A stretch of 64,000 bases of DNA from Chitinophaga polysaccharea (GTDB lineage Bacteria; Bacteroidota; Bacteroidia; Chitinophagales; Chitinophagaceae). Within the stretch, counting starts at the first letter, position 1. Every line of letters starts with the position of its first letter. The position numbers were made by a program, and so were the translations under genes. The stretch spans positions 1-64,000 of the forward strand of contig NZ_VIWO01000010.1 in assembly GCF_007829335.1 (NCBI RefSeq), written 5' to 3'. Shown here piece by piece: positions 54,434 through 62,887 of the stretch. The notes beneath the pieces were generated by a model that was not told where the DNA came from, did not search any database, and saw nothing but the letters and a program-made list of their open reading frames with translations.

Positions 54434-54464
54434 CAAACCTACCCAAATATTGGCAGAATGGAAA
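54434..54464 (-). promoter_or_regulatory. Promoter of the DsrE-family gene, nearly leaderless
   Basis: On the minus strand TTTC (54461-54464) precedes TAGGTTTG (54434-54441) by exactly 19 bases, one base off the Bacteroidota consensus. The box ends 5 bases before the chosen ATG, so the transcript would begin at or next to the start codon. Confidence 0.6.
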
Positions 54465-54484
54465 GTAAAAAGGTGGATGTTCCT

Positions 54485-54724
54485 TCAGCGATGCGCCGCT
54501 TTCTGTTTCTCGTGATAGAGCTCATACTGCACCTCACGGAGCTTGTCTTCCAGCTGATGATTTTTCTTTTTGATTTCGTGCAACTGATACAACAATGAGG
54601 CTTCCTTCTGTTCCTGCTTTACAATATTGATATTGGCAACCTGCAAGGCTCTGAAGTGGCGGAACAATAAAACCCAGCCCAGAAACAACAATAGCAATAG
54701 GAAAGTAATAATGACAAGTATCAT
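54485..54724 (-). CDS. Small membrane-anchored coiled-coil protein
   Basis: A 79-residue protein starting at the ATG at 54724; a TTG four codons earlier is possible. A single strong membrane helix (ILVIITFLLLLLFLGWVLLF) opens the protein. A charged, heptad-like helix follows (about residues 30-75: KQEQKEASLLYQLHEIKKKN, then LEDKLREVQYELYHEKQK). It recalls FtsL/FtsB- or septum-associated small proteins in layout only; no homology is claimed. Function unknown. Confidence 0.6.
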   Translation of the reverse strand: MILVIITFLLLLLFLGWVLLFRHFRALQVANINIVKQEQKEASLLYQLHEIKKKNHQLEDKLREVQYELYHEKQKAAHR

Positions 54725-55169
54725 GGTTAAATACAATTATACTACGGGAGCCATGTTATAAATCTTCCTAATGGCGTTGCGATTTCCGCAACTCCATAAC
54801 AGGATTGATAGGACAAATATCATAAACTCAGTAAAATCCGAACTGAAAACCTGGTTGGAGCTGTTTACATGACGCACTTTTAAAGTTATTCAATCGCTTT
54901 CAGAACCATTTGTCCATTTCAGCTTTTTTTGCGCTTTCTTAAAAAAAATGCCCCTCAAGAGAGAATAAACGCCCGGGCTCCCTTCAAATACTTTAAAAAA
55001 AATATTCATATTATATTGATAATTAATATTTTGAAATGATTTTTAAAATTACATGTTGGAACATCTCAAAAGGGATTAAATTACATATAATGTTCATGTT
55101 GATAAAAGCTGATTTACGATAAAATTTACATGTCGCATCCGGTGAATTCCTAAAATCACGTATTATTTT
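54725..55169. other. Intergenic region with an inverted repeat
   Basis: A 445-base AT-rich gap between the coiled-coil gene and the AraC gene. It holds a perfect 6-bp inverted repeat GTTGCG-ATTTC-CGCAAC (54776-54792), 52 bases upstream of the coiled-coil gene start. No exact TAnnTTTG box and no further gene or RNA are visible. Confidence 0.55.
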
Positions 55170-56090
55170 ATGGCTTCCCTTATAACCAGAGAACAACTTG
55201 AAAACTTTGCCCTCCAGGGGCTATCCTTTGCAGATGATCACGTAGGCGATCCGTTTAGCATTAAAGATGTTTCCGACAGACTGGGTATTTCCTATTCTTA
55301 TTTCTATCACAACTTCGCGCAGTACATGGGCGAACCCTTCTGGCATTACGTTAAGCGCCACCGGCTGGAACTGGCCGCAGGCCTGCTCCGGCACAGCGGA
55401 TATAATATCGGTGAAATAAGTGACCTGTGCGGATACGCTACTACAGCGGCATTTAGCAAGGCGTTCAAACAACATTTTAAAGAAAGCCCGAAAGATTTCC
55501 GGCAAATCATTATTCTTCCCAACGAAAAGAGAACCTTGCAGATAACGGAATCTATTACGGCCGCTTTGGGCCCTGATGCCTTCAACGGCCTGTTTAACTA
55601 CGAACGTTGCGAAAAAGTAAAGCTGCCGGACAGCATCCTGTATTATTCTCTCATCTCCAGGGGACAAGACCCCGTAACGGAAATGATTGCCAGGATGACT
55701 CAGTACTATAACCTGTTTAAGAAGATGCAAACCCTGTACGATCTGCCACAAAGCAGGATTATTACCGGAACTCTTGATGCTGTACCGGTCACTAACTATG
55801 AACGGCTATCCATGTTTGCCGGCATATTGATCCCCGTGCAGGCCATTGCAGCGCATATACAGTTACAGCAAAATTTCGGCTACCTGATGACGAAAAGAAT
55901 TACTGGCGGCAACTACCTGAAACTGCCCGTACCCATGGACTTTGCCACCGCCGGTGTGCCAATGTATAATTTCATCAGCATGAACTGCAAGGAAGGCATA
56001 TTCAAAATGAGCGGCAATCACTTTTTCATCTCCATGAACGGCCCTAGCTATTCCGAAATATATATACCGCAGCTGAAGAAACACTATTGA
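55170..56090 (+). CDS. AraC-family transcriptional regulator with C-terminal effector domain
   Basis: A 306-residue regulator with its DNA-binding part first. Two AraC helix-turn-helix motifs occupy about residues 25-110 (IKDVSDRLGISYSYFYHNF and IGEISDLCGYATTAAFSKAF, then ESPKDFR). The C-terminal 180 residues (from TAALGPDAFNGLFNYE) resemble GyrI-like small-molecule-binding domains of the Rob/SoxS-linked type, though the match is by layout more than by motif. The inducer and targets are unknown. It is transcribed alone and converges on the GH20-like gene. Confidence 0.9.
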   Translation: MASLITREQLENFALQGLSFADDHVGDPFSIKDVSDRLGISYSYFYHNFAQYMGEPFWHYVKRHRLELAAGLLRHSGYNIGEISDLCGYATTAAFSKAFKQHFKESPKDFRQIIILPNEKRTLQITESITAALGPDAFNGLFNYERCEKVKLPDSILYYSLISRGQDPVTEMIARMTQYYNLFKKMQTLYDLPQSRIITGTLDAVPVTNYERLSMFAGILIPVQAIAAHIQLQQNFGYLMTKRITGGNYLKLPVPMDFATAGVPMYNFISMNCKEGIFKMSGNHFFISMNGPSYSEIYIPQLKKHY

Positions 56091-56104
56091 GTAAGTGACT
56101 AATG

Positions 56105-56156
56105 GATGTTCCCTGCGGTGATTCCCCAGGCTGCGGTACCTCTCCACGGGAACATC
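56105..56156. repeat. Long-loop inverted repeat between convergent genes
   Basis: GATGTTCCC (56105-56113) and GGGAACATC (56148-56156) form a perfect 9-bp inverted repeat around 34 GC-richer bases. It lies in the 69-base gap between the stops of the AraC and GH20-like genes. There is no T-tract, so intrinsic termination is doubtful, but it may be a structured 3' end for one or both transcripts. Confidence 0.45.
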
Positions 56157-56159
56157 TCC

Positions 56160-57245
56160 TTACTTCTCAAAAACCGCCCGGAAACAATTGGCACTGGTAT
56201 GCTCCATGTCTTTCTGGGGTTTCCCAGTACCATAAAATTCGGCGAGGAAACTATCGGCATCCGACCACACCGTCTGCATCATCCCCTGGTAGCGCGGCTT
56301 CATGTCTTTAGTAGCGGTAGCCCGGAAATCATTCATGTCTTTCAGTTGCAACTTCGCATTGGCCGGCATCCGCCAGGGACAGGTAATCACAGACAGTCCT
56401 TTCATCGCAAAATAGACAGGCGTTTTATCAGGACGCTCATAATGCCAGTCGCAGATCATAATATCTTTTGGTACCAGGTCTACCGCCCTGGCAGTATTAT
56501 TCATACTTGCCTCCCAGGCTCCTAACCCCGTGATTTTGCCATCAAGCAGGCGATCGCCCCAAATCCATAACACACGCTGCTTTCCGGCCAGGTGATTACG
56601 CAGGGTCCATACTTCCCCGGCAAATAATTCTGCCTTATCCCGCCCACCGCAACGGGGGCACTTCTCTTCACCGATATAAAATACTTCGTCCATACCGGCA
56701 TGAAAAGCGGTGGACTCAAACACATCACAGATCTCATCTACCAATTCAAATACTATTTTATGCACCCCCGGATGCAGCGGACAATAACTCTTGCAATACA
56801 ACCCATCTGCATTGGGCCATTCATATTTGGCAGGCATCTTTACCCAGGGCGTTTCATCAAAATCAGGGTATACCTTCAGCAAGTTGTTAATGGTACCTGC
56901 CCAGGACTGATGCCCCAGCAAATTAATCTGCGGAATAAGCTGTATCTGGTGTGCACGGCAGGTCTGTACCAATTGCTTTACCTCCGCTTCCGTTAAAGCG
57001 CCCGGGTCGCGCAACTCTGGATGCGACTTAAACTGGTAATTGAAATCCACCCGGAGCACCAGCGTATTGATATGGCGGGGCGCCAGCTCTGTTGCTATAA
57101 ACTTCAGAAAAGCCGGCAGTCCGGCCGACCGGGGAGCCGCTATGCAAAAACCGCGGACAGGCAGCGTGTCGGCTGGTGGTGGCATCGCAAAAGAAAAGGA
57201 AATATTGGCGGCAAACAGCAGAAAAAGGGCAAATAGTTTTTTCAT
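56160..57245 (-). CDS. GH20-like exported beta-N-acetylhexosaminidase, catalytic domain only
   Basis: A 361-residue secreted TIM-barrel glycosidase, started at the ATG at 57245 that opens a signal peptide (LFALFLLFAANISFSFA); upstream in-frame codons would hide it. The catalytic Asp186-Glu187 pair is in FHAGMDEVFYIG, the equivalent of the GH20 D-E dyad. PQINLLGHQSW also matches. A CxxC pair (EEKCPRCGGRDK) just after the dyad is an unusual feature for classic GH20. The N-terminal GH20b domain of standard hexosaminidases is missing. Substrate probably N-acetylhexosamine-containing glycans or chitin fragments, by inference. Confidence 0.82.
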   Translation of the reverse strand: MKKLFALFLLFAANISFSFAMPPPADTLPVRGFCIAAPRSAGLPAFLKFIATELAPRHINTLVLRVDFNYQFKSHPELRDPGALTEAEVKQLVQTCRAHQIQLIPQINLLGHQSWAGTINNLLKVYPDFDETPWVKMPAKYEWPNADGLYCKSYCPLHPGVHKIVFELVDEICDVFESTAFHAGMDEVFYIGEEKCPRCGGRDKAELFAGEVWTLRNHLAGKQRVLWIWGDRLLDGKITGLGAWEASMNNTARAVDLVPKDIMICDWHYERPDKTPVYFAMKGLSVITCPWRMPANAKLQLKDMNDFRATATKDMKPRYQGMMQTVWSDADSFLAEFYGTGKPQKDMEHTSANCFRAVFEK

Positions 57246-57317
57246 AAGTGATAAAAATTTTTCAGGAATGCAGTAAATTAAGGAATGCCGGGATGTTCTG
57301 CAACCATTTGGGCCAAA

Positions 57318-57325
57318 CAAATGTA
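57318..57325 (-). promoter_or_regulatory. Possible promoter box of the GH20-like gene
   Basis: TACATTTG on the minus strand matches TAnnTTTG about 72 bases upstream of the GH20-like start. No -33 partner is clear. It lies back to back with the AI-2E transporter promoter. Confidence 0.35.
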
Positions 57326-57362
57326 TAATAGCAATTCTAATGTTATACACGTTGATTTTTAA

Positions 57363-57370
57363 TATCTTTG
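57363..57370 (+). promoter_or_regulatory. Promoter -7 box of the AI-2E-family transporter gene
   Basis: TATCTTTG matches TAnnTTTG, 16 bases before the start codon. The -33 element is poor. Confidence 0.45.
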
Positions 57371-57386
57371 ATAAAAGTACGCATCT

Positions 57387-58490
57387 ATGAACGAGGTTAA
57401 ACTGCCTTTCAGCGCAAGACTCACCTTTACCCTGTTATCCATTATCCTGGTCATTTATGTGGCTCATATCGGTAGTGGCATTGTTGTACCTATGATGTTT
57501 GCCCTCCTCATTGCCATCATGCTGCTACCGGTAGTACAAAGGCTGGAGAAATGGCGGATACCCAGGGGCGTGGCCGCCATACTCGCAGTACTGTTATTTA
57601 TTATTGTGCTGGTGCTGATCATGATCATGCTGGGCAAACAAATGGAAGCCTTTATTTCCGACTTCCCTACCCTGCAGCAAAAACTATTGCTGGTGGTTAG
57701 TTCCACACAGGACTGGGTAAACGAAAAGTTTCATGTCAACTCCAGCGACCAGTTAAGTTATGTGGAAAAGGCGCTGATGGGCACCCTGGGTAGCGCTACC
57801 AGCTTTATCAGCCAAACATTCCTGTCACTCTCTTCCCTGCTGGTATTCATCGTATTTGTATTCCTATATGCATTTTTTATTCTCTTCTACCGGAGGTTAC
57901 TGGTAAAATTCCTGATAAAAAATTTCAGGGAAGAACATCGCGGAAAGCTGTTGACAGTGATCGGCAGCACCCGCAGTATCATTAAAAGCTATGTAGGCGG
58001 ATTAATGATTGAGATGGTAATAGTAGCGGTTCTCAACACCGTTTTATTCCTGATACTCGGTATTAAATATGCCATTTTATTGGGGGTAATGGCGGCTATC
58101 TTCAATATTATTCCCTATGTAGGTATACTCTCTGCCGCCATCCTGATCATCCTGGTTACGCTGGCCACCGGCGCGCCAATCCAGGCCCTGCAGGCTGGTG
58201 TCGTCCTGTTCCTGGTACACGTATTCGACAGCAATGTGCTGTTTCCCAGCATTGTAGGCTCCAAAGTGAAAATCAATGCCCTCATTACCATTATAGGCGT
58301 GGTATTGGGCAATATGCTCTGGGGTATTCCCGGTATGTTTCTCGCCATTCCTGCCATTGCCATCATTAAAATCATTTGCGAGAATATTGAGGAAATGCAG
58401 CCCTGGGCCATCCTCCTGGGAGATGAAGCCAAAGACAAAAAAGTGAAGCGGCTAAAACAAAAAAACAGCGATGAAAACGCTGCCGGATAA
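57387..58490 (+). CDS. AI-2E family transporter
   Basis: A 367-residue inner-membrane protein with about eight hydrophobic helices in the layout of the AI-2 exporter/PerM superfamily. It has an N-terminal pair with VPMMFALLIAIMLLPVVQRLEKWRIPRGVA, a soluble central loop (about 85-140), and C-terminal helices with PYVGILSAAILIILVTLATG and PSIVGSKVKINALITIIGVV. The name comes from one studied member (TqsA); many members carry ions or other solutes, so quorum-signal export should not be assumed. It ends 13 bases before a terminator stem. Confidence 0.92.
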   Translation: MNEVKLPFSARLTFTLLSIILVIYVAHIGSGIVVPMMFALLIAIMLLPVVQRLEKWRIPRGVAAILAVLLFIIVLVLIMIMLGKQMEAFISDFPTLQQKLLLVVSSTQDWVNEKFHVNSSDQLSYVEKALMGTLGSATSFISQTFLSLSSLLVFIVFVFLYAFFILFYRRLLVKFLIKNFREEHRGKLLTVIGSTRSIIKSYVGGLMIEMVIVAVLNTVLFLILGIKYAILLGVMAAIFNIIPYVGILSAAILIILVTLATGAPIQALQAGVVLFLVHVFDSNVLFPSIVGSKVKINALITIIGVVLGNMLWGIPGMFLAIPAIAIIKIICENIEEMQPWAILLGDEAKDKKVKRLKQKNSDENAAG

Positions 58491-58494
58491 ATAA

Positions 58495-58534
58495 AAATAA
58501 AAAGGCTGCCTTTCCGATAAAACGAAAGGCAGCC
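58495..58534 (-). terminator. Terminator of the RND efflux operon
   Basis: GGCTGCCTTTC (58504-58514) pairs perfectly with GAAAGGCAGCC (58524-58534). On the minus strand a T-rich tail follows, ending the efflux operon. On the plus strand it follows the AI-2E-family gene but lacks a T-tract. Confidence 0.88.
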
Positions 58535-58564
58535 GCACCAATTAAACTTATAAAACAACCTTCT

Positions 58565-61500
58565 TTATTCCTGGTGCCGGGTATCAAATTTCCGGTACAC
58601 CCAACCAAAAATCAGGGGGAAGATAATCAGGGAAAACACCATAGCGCAAAGGATTCCTCCAATTACTACCCTGGCCAGTGGCCGTGAACTTTCAGAACCG
58701 ATACCATGGGAAATTGCTGCAGGAAACAGCCCTATTGCCGCCATCAATGCCGTCATCATTACCGGCCGGATGCGGGAGTTAACCCCCAGCTTAATAGCGG
58801 TATAGAGGGACGCGTTTTGTCCCCGCATTTTCTCCAGGTTTTGTTTAAACACGGTAATCAGTAACACCCCATCCTGTATACAAATTCCAAACAACGCGAT
58901 GAAACCAATACCGGCAGAGATACTGAAGTTGGTACCGGTGATATGCAGCGCCAGCAAGCCTCCTACGATCGCGAAGGGTACATTGAGGAATACCAGGCCA
59001 GCATCCATTAAATTACCAAACATCACAAAGAGCAGCAGGAAAATCAGCATCAGGCTGATGGGCACCACCTGTTGTAAGCGGTGGGTGGCCCGTTGCTCAT
59101 TTTCAAAGTCGCCCTGCCATACCATCGTATAGCCTCCTTTCAGGTTCACCACCTTACCTACTTTTTCCTGGGCTTCCGCAATGGTACTACCCATGTCCCG
59201 GCCTCTTATAGAAAATTTCACGGCAGAATACCGCTCATTGGCATCCCGGAAAATCAGGCATGGCCCTGTTTTCATCACAATCTTCGCAATCTCTTTCACC
59301 GGTACTTTAGATCCACTTTGGGTAGGCACCATCAGATTGCCGATATCCTCCGCATTCTTACGGTATTCTTCCGGGAAACGTAAGCGAATGTCAAACTTCT
59401 TAATACCCTCATATAAAGTGCTGGCAGCCTTTCCTCCGATCGCCATTTCAATCACAGCATTGGCATCTGCCGTGGCTACGCCATACAACGCCATCTTCTG
59501 CTGGTCCAGGTCGATATTCAGTTCCGGCTGACCAATATTCTTGATCACACCCAGGTCTTCAATACCTCTCACCGTTCTTAATACATTCTGCACCTGCGTG
59601 ATCTGCGATTCCATATAGTTCAGGGAATCCCCGAAGATCTTTACGCAGATAGACCCCTTCACCCCGGATACGGCTTCTTCAATGTTATCCATAATGGGCT
59701 GCGAGAAGTTGAGCGATGCACCTGGTATCACCGACAATTTTTCACTCATGCGGTTGATCAGCTCTTCCTTGGTAATGTTCGGTTTCCACTCCTTTTCCGG
59801 GTACAACATCACGTCAAACTCATTATTATAGAATCCCGCCACATCGGTACCATCATCCGGCCGCCCGGTTTGTGATACAATATTCTTCACCTGCGGGAAT
59901 TGCATCAACGTGGCCCTTACCTGCCGGGATGTTTGTACCGACTTATCCAGCGATACGCTGTAGGGCAGCTGTACCCTTAGCCAGATAGAACCTTCATTCA
60001 GCTCAGGCAAGAACTCTGTCCCCAAAAATTTGAAAGAATATAACCCGAGACCAATAATGAGAAACGAAGAGAAAACCGCCTTCTTTTTATGCTTAAAGGT
60101 AAATGCAAACCATCCCAGCATAAACCCGGTGAGCGCGTGCAGAATAGGATTGTGTTTTTCATGCACATTTTTCCGGAGCAACAGGTTAATCAATACCGGC
60201 ACCAGGGTAAGCGTAGTAATCAAGGCGCCCAGCAAGGCGAAGCCAAGGGTATAGGCCAGCGGCGAAAACATTTTCCCTTCCACTTTCTGGAAAGCGAAGA
60301 TGGGTAGTAAGCCGGTAATAATGATGACTTTGGCAAAGAAGATGGCCTTCCCCAGCTGTGCACCGTGTTTCCGGATCAGGCCCATTTTGGCCATCTTATT
60401 AAATCGTTCCATGCCCACATCCCGCGCCTGGTGGTCAAGGACGACAAATAGCCCTTCTACCATGACCACGGCGCCGTCTATGATAATTCCAAAATCCACC
60501 GCACCCAGGGACAACAGGTTAGCCGACATGCCCATCAGGCGCAGGCAGATGAATGCAAACAGCAGTGCTAATGGAATGATAATGGAAACAATCAGCGTGG
60601 TGCGCCAGTTGAACATGAAGATCGATACCAGCAGTGTTACCAACAGTATGCCTTCCACGAGATTATGCATCACCGTTTCGGTGGCAAAGTGGATCAAATC
60701 TTCCCGGTCGTAAAAAGGAATAATTTTGGTATCCGCCGGCAACACGGAGGCATTGAGTTTATTAATTTTCGCTTTTACGGCCTGTACTACCTCCGAAGGA
60801 TTCTCTCCTTTGCGCATAATCACGATGGCCTGAACCACATCATCTTCATCTGTAACGGTTCTGCGGCCAGTTGAATCCACGATGGCATCTGTGCGGCCTA
60901 CGTGCCCCAACCTGGGCATATTGGATATTTCTACCGATGCCACGTCTTTCACCAGTACAGGGATACCGTTTACGTTCTCTACGATGATATTTTTGATCTC
61001 ATTGATATCATTCAGTAAACCGATACCACGCACTACATAGGCCTGGTCGTTTTTCACGATCACATCCCCACCGATGTTGATATTGCTTTTGGTAACGGCA
61101 GAATATACGTCCAGTGGCGTAATGCCAAGATTGGTCAGTTTGCCCGGATCTACCCGTATTTCGTAGGTTTTTACTTCTCCCCCAAAACTAACAATATCTG
61201 CCACACCCGGTACAGCACGCAGCTGCCGGTCGATCGTCCAGTCTTGTATGGTTTTCAGCTCCCGAACATCGCGGAAGGAACTCCTCAGCGAATAGCGGTA
61301 AATTTCGCCCGTAGGCCCTGTAGGCGGCTGTACGGAAGGGTTAACATTCTCCGGCAGGCTGGCATTGGCCAGGAGGTTATTTACCTGTATCCTGGCCTCA
61401 TTGTCGGTAACTTTATCATCAAAAATCAGCTTCACATAAGACAGCCCGAAAATACTCGTGGAGCGTAGGCTGGTTTTCTTTTGTACGGGGTTCATCGCGA

Positions 61501-61720
61501 TTTCTATCGGGATGGTCACAAATTTCTCCACCTCCTCCGCACTTCTTCCCGGCCACTGGGTAATAATACTGATTTCCGTGTTGGTAACATCAGGAAATGC
61601 CTCAATTGGCATATTTTTAAAACAGATGATGCCCGATACCAGCAACAGCAACGTGGCGAAGAAAATGAAATATTTATTCTTCAGCGAAAAGCCTATTATA
61701 CTTCTGAGAACTTTATTCAT
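58565..61720 (-). CDS. CzcA-like heavy-metal RND efflux pump
   Basis: A 1051-residue inner-membrane pump of the heavy-metal-efflux RND class (CzcA/CusA). Twelve membrane helices flank two large periplasmic loops, as usual. The fourth helix carries DFGIIIDGAVVMVE, where D409, D415 and E422 keep the spacing of the CzcA proton-relay residues. The copper pump CusA has a different motif here, so zinc, cobalt, cadmium or nickel is the better guess. The GSICVKIFGDSL region and EFLPELNEGSIWLR are class-typical. It is third in the operon, 39 bases after the adaptor gene. Confidence 0.93.
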   Translation of the reverse strand: MNKVLRSIIGFSLKNKYFIFFATLLLLVSGIICFKNMPIEAFPDVTNTEISIITQWPGRSAEEVEKFVTIPIEIAMNPVQKKTSLRSTSIFGLSYVKLIFDDKVTDNEARIQVNNLLANASLPENVNPSVQPPTGPTGEIYRYSLRSSFRDVRELKTIQDWTIDRQLRAVPGVADIVSFGGEVKTYEIRVDPGKLTNLGITPLDVYSAVTKSNINIGGDVIVKNDQAYVVRGIGLLNDINEIKNIIVENVNGIPVLVKDVASVEISNMPRLGHVGRTDAIVDSTGRRTVTDEDDVVQAIVIMRKGENPSEVVQAVKAKINKLNASVLPADTKIIPFYDREDLIHFATETVMHNLVEGILLVTLLVSIFMFNWRTTLIVSIIIPLALLFAFICLRLMGMSANLLSLGAVDFGIIIDGAVVMVEGLFVVLDHQARDVGMERFNKMAKMGLIRKHGAQLGKAIFFAKVIIITGLLPIFAFQKVEGKMFSPLAYTLGFALLGALITTLTLVPVLINLLLRKNVHEKHNPILHALTGFMLGWFAFTFKHKKKAVFSSFLIIGLGLYSFKFLGTEFLPELNEGSIWLRVQLPYSVSLDKSVQTSRQVRATLMQFPQVKNIVSQTGRPDDGTDVAGFYNNEFDVMLYPEKEWKPNITKEELINRMSEKLSVIPGASLNFSQPIMDNIEEAVSGVKGSICVKIFGDSLNYMESQITQVQNVLRTVRGIEDLGVIKNIGQPELNIDLDQQKMALYGVATADANAVIEMAIGGKAASTLYEGIKKFDIRLRFPEEYRKNAEDIGNLMVPTQSGSKVPVKEIAKIVMKTGPCLIFRDANERYSAVKFSIRGRDMGSTIAEAQEKVGKVVNLKGGYTMVWQGDFENEQRATHRLQQVVPISLMLIFLLLFVMFGNLMDAGLVFLNVPFAIVGGLLALHITGTNFSISAGIGFIALFGICIQDGVLLITVFKQNLEKMRGQNASLYTAIKLGVNSRIRPVMMTALMAAIGLFPAAISHGIGSESSRPLARVVIGGILCAMVFSLIIFPLIFGWVYRKFDTRHQE

Positions 61721-61759
61721 CTAAAAACAATTATACTATGATTAGTTAGCAGGGTTCAC

Positions 61760-62869
61760 CTAGTTATTCAGTGCATCATAAATCAGGATCGCCTGGGATG
61801 CAATGACCTGGTCGCCTGCGTTCACACCTGCTGAAATATATGTTCTGTCGCCAATGGAATTGATCACGCTTACCGGCGTAATCTTCACATCAGATTTGCT
61901 ATGGTAAATAAGCACATAGTAACGGCTGTTATCGAATATCAGGGCGGAAGAAGGAATACTCAGGGCCTGCCCCCCATCTTTATACACTACCCGGATGCTG
62001 GCAAACATTTCCGGCTTCAGGGAATAATCTTCGTTAGACATAACGATTCGTACCTTCATCACTTTATTCGTAGGATCGAGTACGTTATACATCTTATCAA
62101 CCGTGCCATGAAAAACCTTGCCGGGATAGGATAAGGTGGTTACCTCCACGTTGTCGCCCATATGCACCTGCCCGATGTTGGATTCATATACGTTGGCCAT
62201 GATCCATACATTTTTCAGGTCGGAGATGGTAAACAATTGCGTACCGGCATCGGCGCGTACCATCGTATTGTTGGTGACCAGCTTTTCTACTACAAACCCA
62301 CTGATCGGCGAGGTAATCACGTATTCACCACCAGTATTGCCACCATTGATATTCAATACCCTTTTTACGCGGCCCAGTTCAGATTGTGCTTTCTGGTAAT
62401 CGGTTTCGGCCGACAGGAGATCTTTCTGGGAAGCGATGCCGCTTTTATACATATCCTGTGTAGCTTCCATATTTTTCTTTGCTACCGACAATCCTGCTTC
62501 TGCATTTACCAGGTCAGCGCTATAGCCGGCCATCTCAGTACTATTCATGACGGCCAGGGTTTGACCTTTGTTAACATAATCGCCCAATGCCACTTTAATA
62601 TCCCGGATCTTACCACTCACCAGCGGATAAATCTTAGATACGTTATCGTCGTTGGTAGTCACTTTACCGGTCAGTGTAAGGTCATTTACCAGCGCACCTT
62701 TTTGTACAGTATCAATTTTCAGGGAACGTAATACGGTATCAGGGATGATATATTTCTGCTTTTCATCCGCTACTTTGTCGGGTTGGGTATTACAGCCCTG
62801 CGCCAGGAGTATTCCGGCAATGAAGAAAAAGAAACGGCTCATACTACCTGCCTTCATAAAGTTTTGCAT
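61760..62869 (-). CDS. RND efflux periplasmic adaptor lipoprotein
   Basis: A 369-residue membrane-fusion protein linking the pump to the TolC-type channel. The lipoprotein signal ends LLAQGC (Cys26). It then shows a barrel-sandwich/lipoyl half (VSGKIRDIKVALGDYVNKGQ), an alpha-helical hairpin (about 120-165), the second lipoyl half (GEYVITSPISGFVVEKL) and beta-barrel parts (VYESNIGQVHMGDNVEV). It has no His-rich N-terminal metal-binding extension. It lies between the TolC and pump genes, 18 bases from the former. Confidence 0.92.
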   Translation of the reverse strand: MQNFMKAGSMSRFFFFIAGILLAQGCNTQPDKVADEKQKYIIPDTVLRSLKIDTVQKGALVNDLTLTGKVTTNDDNVSKIYPLVSGKIRDIKVALGDYVNKGQTLAVMNSTEMAGYSADLVNAEAGLSVAKKNMEATQDMYKSGIASQKDLLSAETDYQKAQSELGRVKRVLNINGGNTGGEYVITSPISGFVVEKLVTNNTMVRADAGTQLFTISDLKNVWIMANVYESNIGQVHMGDNVEVTTLSYPGKVFHGTVDKMYNVLDPTNKVMKVRIVMSNEDYSLKPEMFASIRVVYKDGGQALSIPSSALIFDNSRYYVLIYHSKSDVKITPVSVINSIGDRTYISAGVNAGDQVIASQAILIYDALNN

Positions 62870-62887
62870 CTGTGTTATAGATTAGTC

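Noticed and set aside
57387-58490. Calling the AI-2E-family gene a quorum-signal exporter
   Set aside because: The family name rests on few studied members and no AI-2 genes lie nearby.
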